From NCBI GenBank assembly GCA_951217055.1, contig OX578280.1:15787394-15851393 (forward strand): 64,000 nucleotides of DNA. The letters run 5' to 3'. Numbering within the stretch: position 1 is the stretch's first letter; every line of letters begins with the position of its first letter. Shown piece by piece: positions 50,038 to 62,394 of this stretch. The notes beneath the pieces were generated by a model. The model was not told the DNA's origin. It saw only the letters and a list, made by a program, of their open reading frames with translations, and searched no databases. The DNA is from Gerris lacustris. Its lineage: Eukaryota > Arthropoda > Insecta > Hemiptera > Gerridae. The translations under genes were made by a program, and so were the position numbers.

Positions 50038-50684
50038 ATAGTTTATTTAAATAAAAAGTATTATTCCGTCGAACACTTTTGATTGGATGTCTTTAGGTTA
50101 CGTTGTTTTTGGACTCAGAAATTGATCAATGATCATGATCATATTATTGTTTCTTATGGACTAAATATTCCATTGGTATACTTGTTGATGAAGAGTAACT
50201 TGTAGGTATTAGATACTATTTTTTAAACCATTGACAAAAAAAAAATATTGAAGCAAATCTTTGCTTATTAAATGTGTTTGTTAGGTAACTGTTAGGCACG
50301 AGAAGAAGAGAAATTTTAATGCGGCCATACACGTAAAGTATGAGCACAGACTTGTGGTTTGTTGTGGCCTGTAGTATTCTGCCCTCAACCGTTCATAGCT
50401 TGGAATGGCTATTGGGTTGGCGAGTCTCGAACGGCCATAAGTCGAAAGAACCAAGCTGGTAGGTACAGCGTTCTGATGTCAGTTTGTTTAATAACAAACA
50501 GCAAAAAACCACATCAGATCATGGGAACGGGTGCTCGAGCCGTATTGAGGCTTGTCATCCGTCGAGCCACCTGAAGCCACCACGTGTAAGTAATAACGAG
50601 TCTTTTCGTTTTCACTGAATGTGGTCTGACAAACTTCAGACCATGCTCGCCAAGCCACAGACCGTGGAAACAAGGCTTTACTGT
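50038..50684. other. non-coding interval
   Basis: No gene supported. 50340-50650 is less AT-rich, with CACATCAGATCATGGGAAC and GAGCCGTATTGAGG, but neither strand shows a convincing exon with splice sites. Confidence 0.4.
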
Positions 50685-50830
50685 ACCTACGTCTTAGAGG
50701 TAAATCAGTACAAGTAAACCAGAGCGTGTGTACTATTACAACTGTGCAATTGTATCGTGCCTTCATAGGACACACGATCCGGTATATCTATGTGCAGGTT
50801 TATCTCTCAGATATACCGTAACGTGTATGA
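50685..50830. repeat. diverged relative of the 33540 foldback
   Basis: AAACCAGAGCGTGTGTACTA and the complement of ACACACGATCCGGTATATCT pair imperfectly, with GTGCAATTG/CAATTGTAT in the centre. The same layout as 33540-33633. Confidence 0.6.
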
Positions 50831-50838
50831 CCTTAACA

Positions 50839-51575
50839 TAGGGTGACCAAAGCGTCAACTAGGAAAAACGGGACACCTCACGTTCAGTACCCACTCCGGA
50901 GGTCTGGGGTGTATGGAATGGAATACCCCCAGGCTAGGGGGGGGGGGGGAGGCCTCAGCTTTTATAATAAGAGCTGGGGGTTGCCCGCGATTATAAAAGT
51001 CATTTATTAATAATTATTTAAATAATAATGCAAAAGAGCGTACGTCTATAAAAAGGACAGTAGTTAGCTATAAAAAGTGTTTATTATACATAAAATAAAA
51101 AGATAGGTTAGGCTTTGAAGATAAAGATAGGTTTAATAGGGGATTTTTGACAATCTCTACCAAAACAGAACCGGATGCAGGGTCCTGGCTCGGGTGGCAT
51201 TTCACAGAAAACCTCTTCTTATTTGTGTCCGCTATAGAAGGGTCCGTTATTGTGAGGTTCTAGTGTACTTAGTTGTTGCCCCTGCCATCTTTAAAACTTA
51301 CTTCTTTTCTAATACAAAGTTAGAACTGTCCATTTTGAAAACACTCCCATCCTGTTTCGTTCGTCTGTCCAGTATTGCCATTATGGGAATAGATTCCAAA
51401 CACATATATATTGGCACATCTTTAAAAACTCTTAAAAATTATGCTTAAACAGAAAGTTTTTAATACGCAACGCAAATACGGGACATTTAGGCGTCCTGAG
51501 AGACTTTTTCGGGACACCGGGAATGTTCGTGAAAAACGGGACAATCCCGTTTTTACGGGATGGTTGATCACGCTA
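50839..51575. mobile_element. 737-bp non-autonomous hAT-type transposon
   Basis: The ends TAGGGTGACCAAAGCGTC and, reverse-complemented, TAGCGTGATCAACCATCC are of the TAGGGTGACCA hAT type. The flanks CCTTAACA (50831-50838) and CCTCAACA (51576-51583) are an 8-bp duplication with one later change. Near both ends there are AAAACGGGACA words. Interior ORFs are short and not transposase-like. Confidence 0.85.
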
Positions 51576-52546
51576 CCTCAACACCGACTGACATCCTCCA
51601 GTCATACATTCAGCAGGACTTGTACTGGATTTCGTTAGGTTTTCTCAGTGGATCCCTTCTACCTCTACCGAGGTTTATGTCTTTGAGAATAGAACCCGGA
51701 ACTTTCGGGTTTTAAACTCCTTCCCTCTTTTACATTTTATATGGAGTTGGAAAAAGAAAATACTAAGAAGCTATAAATGTTTGTTGATATCGTCATAAGA
51801 TTATTTCTCTAACCATTAACAAGATAAAGAAAAAAAATGATTAACTAGCAAGAATGAGTATATAATTACTATTCGTAGAAAACTGTTCTACCAGATAATT
51901 TAGAGCTGATGAATATCAGTAGGGATTTTAAAACAGTCGTTTGTCGGTGCCAAAAGTGAAAAAAGTAATAAATAATGTTTAATCTTTAAAACTTTTAGTT
52001 TATAACCCGTTCTTTAATTGTAGCTGACGAAACATTCATATTGAATCTTGGAATTGAACTTGTGACATCCCAAATCAAAATTAGTTTGCTTTGTCGGATT
52101 GTATTTCCATGATCGTTGGCGTGGTATTCCATCAAGTTTTCATGATGAGCTCTTGAAAACTAAGGGAATGTAGGGAGGTATTTTCAAGCCCTTTGCTAAA
52201 ATTATCTTCTGGAATATTGAGTTTCCAATGTATCTTTGTGGTTTTGAAATGCTTATTTGAAGAGTAAAATAGGTCAAGTGTGCTTATTTGAAATTGCTTC
52301 GATCATTTCAAGTACCATTGAAAGTTTATCAATCGACTAATTAAAAGTGCTCCTTTTTAAACATTCTGAAGAGGAAGTGTTCTCAGCAAGATGTCACATT
52401 TTAAAAGCTTTTATCTATTACTATGTTTCCATGATGCTTAAATATGGATTGAATCCTGATTTGGAATTTAACTAGTTAAGTGTTTCCATGAGTAGTATGG
52501 AATCTGTATTCAATATGTTTTCATTACACTAATCAATAATAATAAA
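51576..52546. other. non-coding interval
   Basis: AT-rich, no gene. GAACCCGGAACTTTCGGG near 51691 is reminiscent of a tRNA B-box region on the minus strand, but no A box is seen. Confidence 0.45.
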
Positions 52547-53282
52547 CTAGGCATCGCGTGGCTCTATCATTGAAGCGAGCGTATAGTAATAAATGTGTAT
52601 TGAATATTGAAAAAATAGATAATCATGAATCATGATGAGTTGATAGATAATGGGTCTGGTTGTAGTACAGCGGCTAGTAGTGAGGGAACCACCCCGCATT
52701 CTTACTATTCCACTTTCCACACATCTCCATTTCAATATTTATAATTTCTATCTCTTTGCTACAAACAAACTACTGCATGTATCAAATTGAAATTTTGCAT
52801 GCCTGTTTCAATTGTGCATTAGATGGTGTCTATGAAGTTTTATTAAAATCGTTACGTTAGAACGTAAGATATCGGTAAAAAGGTTGTTTTCTCTATTATA
52901 AACGTTTAGGTCCGCTTTAATATTTTTAGCGATCTTTATTAAGTCATAGCGGTGTCGCTGTTGGTTTTAGTAAAAAATGTTATTTGAAAAAAATGTTCGT
53001 CTCATCGAATAGATGATGATAGAATCTTTTCCCGTCCTGAAATTCCAATTTAAATTTTGTACCTCTCGTTTACGCGAGCGTTGCGCGCGAACTCATGGAC
53101 GGATCACGCTGTCCAACGAACTTAGCCTGAGTATTAGTAAGAGGAACATGTATACCAAATTTCAACTAAATCGGTTAACTTTTACTCAAGTTATCGTCAC
53201 ACGCGTAAACGTTACTGACAGACAGACAGACAGACAGACAGACACGGAGCATATTTCGTTGAATGTAGGAAGCTCGCTTCAA
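52547..53282 (-). mobile_element. TTGAAGCGAGCGTA element, copy B
   Basis: Minus-strand copy of 17193-17954. It starts (minus) TTGAAGCGAGCTTCCTACAT and ends TACGCTCGCTTCAA, ATGATAGAGCCACGCGATGC, CTAG, then T. The (GACA)5 tract is at 53217-53243. Relative to copy A it lacks the first repeat of GCGAGCGTA at its 5' end and shows a different sequence at about 52575-52760, so the two copies diverge in the 3' third. Confidence 0.7.
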
Positions 53283-53331
53283 TAATTTTGTAACCTTCAC
53301 CTTTTACAACCAGATTTGTTATGTTTGTTTT

Positions 53332-53472
53332 TAGGTTTGTTCCAACCCCCCTATATTTGTACTGTCCTTTGTATCGTTCCTCAGATCGTTCGGAAATCGT
53401 TTAGGACAGGTTTTATACGCATGCGCTCACATTGTATTGTAATAAAGTCATGTCAGGTTGGAACGGGTTTAG
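53332..53472. mobile_element. MITE related to the 7718 element
   Basis: TAGGTTTGTTCCAACC at the left and GGTTGGAACGGGTTTA at the right. The interior has CGCATGCGC, as in 7718-7852. The terminal repeats are more diverged (11 of 15 match) and the flanking TA is present only on the left with certainty. Confidence 0.65.
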
Positions 53473-53696
53473 GACTATAATTAGCACCGTATTAAAAAAA
53501 TTCAAGGAAACCAGCGATCATAGAATCCTTAAACGGAAAGATTTCCAACACCCCTCTTTATCTACCTGTGTTAGACTGCTAGCGCTGCTCGGGAATTTGG
53601 TGGTTAATATTCTAACTAAATCTTTTACACCATTCAAAAGATTTAGAGCTTCTTAATTCAAAGAAATAAACGAATAAATTAATTTGTCAGTTCATT

Positions 53697-53758
53697 AGAT
53701 TCGAACCCGGGAACTTTCGCACTCGGAGCAATCACGTATCTCATACAGCCATCGAGGC
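53697..53758 (-). pseudogene. tRNA-like B-box fragment
   Basis: On the minus strand, TCCCGGGTTCGAATC preceded by GAGTGCGAAAG resembles the T arm of a tRNA. The A box (GATGGCTGTATGAG) is poor. It is probably a tRNA-derived repeat remnant. Confidence 0.35.
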
Positions 53759-53767
53759 TGATTTTTT

Positions 53768-54337
53768 ACTTTCTCATATAAAGAGAAAGTATTGTGATGG
53801 CGCGAAAATTCGATTTTGAGATTTTGATGGATTTACACGTTTTGAGGTCCCCTGAGTCCAAAAAAGTGGTTTTTAAAAAATGTCTGTCCTCTGTCTGTGC
53901 AGACGCCTGGAGCCTAAACTACTGGGCCGATTTTGACGAAATTTGGCATACAGGTTCAGAAAAATCATACCCCGAGGTGAAATCGAGAAATGATTTTAGC
54001 TCCAAATTTGGGGGCGCTACCCCCCAAAAACGCTGAAAAAACGTGAAAAAAAAATATTTCTCGAAAACGGTTCCGACGATTTTGATTAAAAAATTCCAAA
54101 ATGTAGTCCATTTAAATACGGATCCAACGATATAAGCAGTTTTCCCGGGAAAAATCTAGTTCCTGAGAAAATAGCTAAAAACGTGGACGGAGAGATCCCG
54201 GGTTCGATTTCCCACCCTGGAGAAGTTATTTTTATGGTAAATTTTGATATAATTTTCAATAATAATTAAACGCACTAACATAAACTAATAAATGGAAAAC
54301 ATTGGCTAAGTAATTATGAACTTGTATATGAGAAAGT
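53768..54337 (-). mobile_element. ACTTTCTCATATA element, copy B
   Basis: Inverted copy of 18318-18908, colinear from ACTTTCTCATATA (53768) to TATATGAGAAAGT (54337). It keeps CGCGAAAATTCGATTTTGAG, (CTGT)n, CCGATTTTGACGAAATTTGG and GGGGGCGCTACCCCCC. It also keeps the tRNA-like CCCGGGTTCGATTTCCCACC at about 54197-54216. Small deletions relative to copy A, for example in the (GTCT) tract. Confidence 0.75.
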
Positions 54338-55362
54338 TTGTCTGTTAGTAGTTTCTTTTGTTTATTTACAAAATAGTACAAATGTCTGGCAACCAGTATT
54401 TGTTTATATTTTAGAATTCGAGGAATGTCAAAAGATCATAAGCAGTTTACAATTTTAACCGCCATCTGCCCGACCAGTACTAGTGGTCTTACACCTCTAG
54501 AATAATGGAGTTGGAAACCCCTGAAGGAAACTTAACAAGGAACCTTCCTGTTGACATGGGTGTTGTCTGACATAACTGCGCATGTCATAAAAAACAGTAC
54601 TTAGTATTGTCAGAGGATCGTTTGGACGGTACAGTAGGCGGTTCGCAAACGATCCCTGCGCGGGTTGGAACAGTTTGGAGGACGGTACGAAACACCGTCA
54701 CAAGTCGGGTTGGAACGGCTTTTACCAATAGCGTAGGTATACGCCCGTGACGGTACACTGCTTGGTTGGAACATACCTTATTTTGATAAATTGTCTTGGA
54801 GAGCTGTAATTTAGAAAACAAAACATATTAGCACCAAACTACATATACCTATTTGGTCATACTCGAGTGTTCCGATTTTAAAAGGAGCTACCTAGCACCG
54901 CTTAAAATCGTTTAACTGTAAAATTTTACTGATTTTTCCAAGTGCCATCAATTTTTAAAAAGAAATTGTCTATAAAAAATTGCGATAAAAGACAACTCTA
55001 ATACGATTCAAGAAGGATCTATAACTGTAAATCGCATTCAAGTTTTTTTACGTATATTATATATCTTTGTTTTTTTTATCTATACCTTTATCTTCGAAAT
55101 AACTGTTGTTTGAAATGGTTAATTAGTTTTCTTCGATTTATAGAAGTATTTATGGGCAAAGAACAGTGAATTTAATCAGGTACGTTGAATAAATCATGCT
55201 TTATACAAATTTTAGCAATTATAAAGTTAACAGTTAACCACTTGAATTTCTTTATGATTGTAATATTTAAAATAAAATTTATATCTCCCTGTTCAAAATT
55301 TACTTATCATTCCAACAATGTTTTTAAAATCTCATATCGTTGAGTAGTTCAAGTCATGATTT
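54338..55362. other. non-coding interval with GGTTGGAAC words
   Basis: No gene. 54600-54780 contains three GGTTGGAAC words (near 54663, 54711, 54763) and CGTTTGGACGGTACAG / GACGGTACGAAACACCGTC. It is probably an old member of the GGTTTGTTCCAACC MITE group with rearranged ends. Confidence 0.45.
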
Positions 55363-55625
55363 ATATATATTCAATTATTTGATGGATTTATAAGGTGTTG
55401 TGTATTTAAAAATAAAAACTAGTTGGTTTTCATTCTTTTATTGTGAGACGTTTCGACCCTCTAAGGTCATCTTCTCATCACATCATATTCACACTAAAAT
55501 TGACAAAAAAATTAAAATTATTATTAATAACATAATTCCTTTTTACTTTAATTATTTAACATTTTCTATAAAATTGGTCTTTGAACAATGCTATTAAATG
55601 TATCCATACATACACATACATACAT

Positions 55626-55694
<69 letters not shown>

Positions 55695-56167
55695 TATACA
55701 TACATACACATACATATATAAAAACAAAAAAACAATTAAAACATTTTTTTTACTTACAATTTGTGTAGTCGTATTGAAAAATTTTCATAATTATTAATTT
55801 ATTAATTATTTAAATGAATATTAAAATTATGCATAAAATTTCATGATATGAACCAAGAATTTTAAGTCAAAGTTATATTATTTTCAAATCATGCATTGTA
55901 TACAGTTATTATTTTTTCTAGATACATATATATGTTAATAGTTACAGAATTGTGATAAATATTTTATATATTTGAAATTTTTAATTAGTTGATTGTTAAT
56001 ATGTATTTTTTGACGACTCCTATGGAGAATAATAATTTTAATATTCATTTAAATAATTAATAAATTAATAATTATGAAAAATTTTCAATACGACTACACA
56101 AATTGTAAGTAAAAAAAATGTTTTAATTGTTTTTTTGTTTTTATATATGTATGTGTATGTATGTATA

Positions 56168-56242
<75 letters not shown>

Positions 56243-56505
56243 ATGTATGTATGTGTATGTATGGATACATTTAATAGCATTGTTCAAAGACCAATTTTAT
56301 AGAAAATGTTAAATAATTAAAGTAAAAAGGAATTATGTTATTAATAATAATTTTAATTTTTTTGTCAATTTTAGTGTGAATATGATGTGATGAGAAGATG
56401 ACCTTAGAGGGTCGAAACGTCTCACAATAAAAGAATGAAAACCAACTAGTTTTTATTTTTAAATACACAACACCTTATAAATCCATCAAATAATTGAATA
56501 TATAT
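55363..56505. mobile_element. 1.14-kb foldback with about 470-bp near-identical arms
   Basis: 55363-55830 and 56032-56505 are reverse complements. I saw only small differences (GAAAAATTTTC matches; AT-tract length differs by a few bases). The loop is about 200 bp. Each arm contains GTGAGACGTTTCGACCCTC with its hammerhead-like end motif, a TACACACATA/(AT)n microsatellite and a 65-codon frame that is merely mirrored. AGTCATGATTTAT occurs just outside the left arm (about 55352) and again at about 56562, so the insertion may include 55 bp beyond the right arm with a 13-bp duplication. Confidence 0.93.
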
Positions 56506-57809
<1,304 letters not shown>

Positions 57810-57844
57810 TTGAAAGAGTTGTATTGTGGAATTGATTTTATAGT

Positions 57845-58020
57845 TTGAGGGAGTTTGTTGAGTATAGTTTAGGTGCTATCTTTGTCCAGTGTTTAGTTGC
57901 TGTTGTCGTTCTAGATCCTAGATCTAGGTTAGTGCGCAAGTTGTTCCTGTGTCTGACTTCGCGTCATGTAGTTATGTATGTTCATTTTGAGCGAACTTCT
58001 TTTAATATTTGTTTACCATG
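57845..58020 (+). other. possible first exon (5' UTR plus ATG)
   Basis: GTTTACCATG ends at 58020 and is followed at once by the donor GTAAGTAG. The context TTTACC before ATG is favourable. The preceding 150 bp is less AT-rich (GTTCTAGATCCTAGATC, GTGCGCAAGTTG, CTTCGCGTCATG). CCAGTGTTTAGTTG near 57886 could hold an initiator, but there is no clear TATA box. It could be chance. No downstream exon of this gene is identified in the window. Confidence 0.25.
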
Positions 58021-59628
58021 GTAAGTAGAATTGAATATTTAATCAAATCTTAAATATTTAATAACTTTAAATTTTTGTAGAGAGGTGATCATACATTATA
58101 TCAACTCCTCGATTTATCTATATTAATAATTAGGTACATATTTCCTTTTTATAATGAAATCCGTAAAGTTCATAGAGAAAGTTATGTTAGCAACTATAAA
58201 CTCATCCTGTTGGATTATTTTCCCTGTGTATCAATGATATTAAAAATTTGATAGAGAGTGAGAAAATAATGAAAAATAAAAAATCAAATAATTTATAAGA
58301 GGATTGATCAACAGCTCTCTAGAGAGTTGAAAAATGGTGAGAGTGTAAAGTTTTATTAAATTTTATATAAACCTCATACATCACTTGGTTGAACACCCTA
58401 GTTGTGCTTGTAGAGAAGATAGAACTGATTTGAGCCACCTATTTGCCAGTTTAACACTTCCCCATACCCTCAACACCTAACTCACTCCAGAGTCTAGAGT
58501 TTCAACTCAAGTGTGATTTATCACGCGATTCCTCCCTTTCAAGCTGGGGCAGTTTGTTTCAAGTATTCATTTTCAACACTACTCACAAATCCATGCTTGT
58601 TATTTCCACCATACATTTTTTAAAATCCTACCTCATCTCAGATTTTCGGAAAAAGGTTTATCAAAAAATTATATTCTTTTGTGTAAATAAGTAGTCTAGT
58701 CTTATGGTTATATATATAAAGTGGCTAATCAGCTGATCGGGTTATCAAAATATTTGGGCACTTCCAGACCACCTAGAGACTCGCGGTTTTTTGCGTTTGG
58801 TCCCGAATCGGCCCAAACCGACTAGAAAAATCTGAAAAGTCGAAAAAAATTATTTTTACCCCCCTTAAAAAAATAAAAACGGTGGACGCGAATTGAAGGG
58901 TTTCTTCGAAGGGCTATTGCGGCTAAACGGTAAGTCGTATCGAAAAGCGGATAGCACCAGCGGTAACTGATTTTAAAAGATCTACAACTTTGGTCTGATG
59001 ACTTTTTTTCGTACGACCAACGGTTCTACCTTAAATCGAGTAAATTTGTTAATTTTTAGTATTTTTTTTGACTTTGACCTCCCCTAGCGTTAACGATTAT
59101 TGGCCGATTTAATTTTCAATTGGGGTATTTAAACCCCACACTAATGCTCTTTAAAACGAGTATTTATTTTTTAAATTATCTGTCTTTTTTGACGAGAAAA
59201 ATGAATTTATATAGAGAAAAAACTAATTTAAAATACCGTAAATAACGTCATATTTACGTTTTTAACAAATAAACATTTTAATAAGCTCATATTTATTATC
59301 ATGTTATAGTTAAAAACAAGAATAAATAAATATAAACAAATATTGAATAATAAAGTATGTTGTTCGATAGGTAAAAGATAATAAATACATTAGTTACCGC
59401 ATAAACACACTTTGTAAACAAATGCCCCCTCTTTTTCTCCGTCAGTCTCCCTGACATCAGTCTTACGTGTCCAGCCGTGACGGGCACCTCTTCTCCCCAC
59501 ATATTTTGTTATACTACCGACATTTATTAAGGTATAATTTTATTCTTATTTATTTAATTGTTTTTATTAACATATTATTGTTACTAGAATTATTTTTAAT
59601 AGGTTGTTAAAATCTATATTAAGAAAAT
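58021..59628. other. non-coding interval
   Basis: No gene supported. 58735-59120 (CCCGAATCGGCCCAAACCG, CCCCTTAAAAAAATAAAAACGG, GACTTTGACCTCCCC) has a different composition and looks like an interspersed repeat, seen only once here. Confidence 0.45.
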
Positions 59629-59815
59629 GTTTTAGTTTATTTAAATGAATATTTTAGTTTATTTAAATGAATTGTTTACTTTATTTAATGAATATTTTAC
59701 TTCATTTAAATGAATATTTTACTTTATTTAAATGTATGTTTTATTTTATTTAAATTAATGTTTGTTTATTTAAATGATTTTTTTACTTTATTTAAATAAA
59801 TGTTAGTATTTAAAT
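59629..59815. repeat. tandem repeat, about 25-bp unit
   Basis: Seven to eight degenerate units of TTTATTTAAATGAATATTTTAC, each containing the palindrome ATTTAAAT. Confidence 0.85.
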
Positions 59816-60471
59816 AGTTGTGTATATGGCACATTATTTCGACGACATTGTTTTCTTTTTTATATAATGCAGCTAAATTTATATATGCAATTGTTATTTC
59901 TCCTTGACTTTAACTGCTTATGTTTCAATTAATCTCGCGTACTAATAAATAATAAAATAAATTGATAAAGGTTCTATCTTTATTTTTATTATTCTGTGAT
60001 AAAACTAATCAAATATAATGAAATTTATTTCATGACAGGGCCTACAATTTACTCTAATATATTAACACATGGTTAATATATTAACACATGGGGGACATTA
60101 ACAGACTCAGTCTTGGTAATAAAACTGCTTTTGCTTTTTTCTACAATAATTGTGTTTAAATTGTTGAATTGTACTAATAAAGAGGATATAAGTTGCATGG
60201 TCATTCAAAAAGGACGCTTCTTTTTAAATTCTTTTTGATTTTTTTTTTGTTTAAGGTTGGAAACACTGTCATTATTTATATGTTTTTTTTATGTTGATTA
60301 AATTAATTGTTAATAGAGAGAGAGAGAGAGAAAAAATAAGATAAAAAGTATCTAAATGGAGGAATTTGTCTTAGTAACTATCTGAACACCATTTTCTCCC
60401 AGCCTTATTCATCTTTTGTTCATAATTTGTTCTTTTGTTTCATTTCGGTTCATTTGATTTTTAGACTAAGG
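59816..60471. other. non-coding interval
   Basis: AT-rich. AATATATTAACACATGG is repeated in tandem at about 60055-60090, and (GA)8 occurs at 60314-60331. No gene. Confidence 0.5.
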
Positions 60472-60832
60472 GGGGTGACACACTTCGCCACCCAGGTAGT
60501 GCCACCTGGGTGGCGCTACCCGGTCGTCTATGAGAATAGACGGAACCTGTCACACGAGGTGGCGCCACCTGCCGGGTGGCACTATACGGTCGACCGTCCG
60601 ACGGTCTACCCGCCACCCGGTCAACCCATTGTTTTCAATTGAGCCTGTCACACGTCGCCACCCAAGTCACGCCACACAGCCCCTACTCCTTCAATCAAAT
60701 ATAGGGGAAATCAAATCTGGGGCTGACTGCATCCCTCATATAAGTGGGTGGCGCAAGTCAGGTGGCGGGAGCAAGTGGCATCAACCAGGTGGGCGCCACC
60801 CAGGTGGTCACTACCCTAAGACTTATTTGAGT
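60472..60832. mobile_element. GC-rich palindrome-filled element
   Basis: An island of about 55-60% GC. It starts AAGGGGGGTGACACACTTCG and ends GTCACTACCCTAAG; the ends are imperfect inverted repeats flanked by AGACT on both sides. The interior is crowded with CCACCTGGGTGG, GTGGCGCCACC, GCCACCCGG and GTCACACG words on both strands. The open frames across it arise from the repeat and the GC content. It is probably a non-autonomous DNA transposon of unknown family. Confidence 0.65.
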
Positions 60833-61207
60833 AGAGAGTGGGTAAGGTGGGGGACTATTACAATAATGGATCAACATAGTTCTTCAAATTACAGATGTAC
60901 TCGTATTATGGTGGCTTGATTCGGCAATCGATCTATGATGCAATATATATATTTATTAATTATTCTTATAATTTTGACTAATGGGTTATTGGGGCAAATT
61001 TAAGATTTTTTTGTAACAGAATATAATTAGTCAGCTACATAATAATGTGTTTTAGTGAAAGAAAATAAAATTCTTTCTCCCGGACTCCGAACCTTTGTGC
61101 GTTGTGTAACTATTTTGTCTGTTTTTTTTTCTCTGAGATATATTATTTAGAATAATTTGTTTATATACATATAAATGTAATTAGTCAGAAAAAACTATGT
61201 TGGGACT
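60833..61207. other. non-coding interval
   Basis: AT-rich with no recognised feature. Confidence 0.45.
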
Positions 61208-61892
61208 TTTCCTGTTGTTTTTTTCATTTGAAATATATCCTGTTGTTTTTTTCATTTGAAATATATCCTGTTGTTTTTTTCATTTGAAATATATCCTGTT
61301 GTTTTTTTCATTTGAAATATATCCTGGTGTTTTTTTCATTTGAAATATATCCTGGTGTTTTTTTCATTTGAAATATATCCTGTTGTTTTTTTCATTTGAA
61401 ATATATCCTGTTGTTTTTTTCATTTGAAATATATCCTGTTGTTTTTTTCATTTGAAATATATCCTGTTGTTTTTTTCATTTGAAATATATCCTGTTGTTT
61501 TTTTCATTTGAAATATATCCTGTTGTTTTTTTCATTTGAAATATATCCTGTTGTTTTTTTCATTTGAAATATATCCTGTTGTTTTTTTCATTTGAAATAT
61601 ATCCTGTTGTTTTTTTCATTTGAAATATATCCTGTTGTTTTTTTCATTTGAAATATATCCTGTTGTTTTTTTCATTTGAAATATATCCTGGTGTTTTTTT
61701 CATTTTAAATATATCCTGTTGTTTTTTTCATTTGAAATATATCCTGGTGTTTTTTTCATTTGAAATATATCCTGTTGTTTTTTTCATTTGAAATATATCC
61801 TGTTGTTTTTTTCATTTGAAATATATCCTGTTGTTTTTTTCATTTGAAATATATCCTGTTGTTTTTTTCATTTGAAATATATCCTGTTGTTT
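61208..61892 (+). repeat. 28-bp satellite array
   Basis: About 24 units of ATCCTGTTGTTTTTTTCATT followed by TGAAATAT. Variation is almost confined to one position (CTGTTG versus CTGGTG). This shows very strong homogenisation. Confidence 0.98.
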
Positions 61893-62394
61893 TTTTTTAA
61901 TTGAATTATCATGTTTATAATCTGTTATTACTGTGAATAGATGATAATTTGTCGTTTTGGGAATTTACTGCCGTGGAAAAGCTTTGAAGCAACGTGTAAC
62001 CATTATAATAACTCAATAAAACTAGACAGTAAAACAAAATGGAATAAAAACTTGGTAAAATCGGATTGTACGTGCCCCCACTTTGAGGTTAGGTGATAAA
62101 ATCCCGCATATTAAATTAAAAACCTTAATTTTGTGTACCCTTGAATTTTCTATAGCCGCTCCGCACCGCTTCGCGGTGCTCCGCTCATTTTCTGAAGAAA
62201 AACAACCCTCCTGTGTATAAACCAGGTAGAGGTCCAACTCGAAGAAATTTCCAGGGCACGTACAATCCGATTTAGCCTAAAAACTTTAAAGTCGTTTCAA
62301 AAATAACGTAGTTCCATGAAATCTTGGAACGATTGGAACCGTTCCAACACAGGAACTAGTTATTTTTATAGTTACTTTCCGTTACGCCCATCCC
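61893..62394. other. non-coding interval with a small inverted-repeat element
   Basis: AAATCGGATTGTACGTGCCC (62058-62077) and its exact complement (62254-62273) bound a 216-bp element. CCGCACCGCTTCGCGGTGC in the middle is a second palindrome. GGAACGATTGGAACCGTTCC (62325-62344) just outside is another. No gene. Confidence 0.75.
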
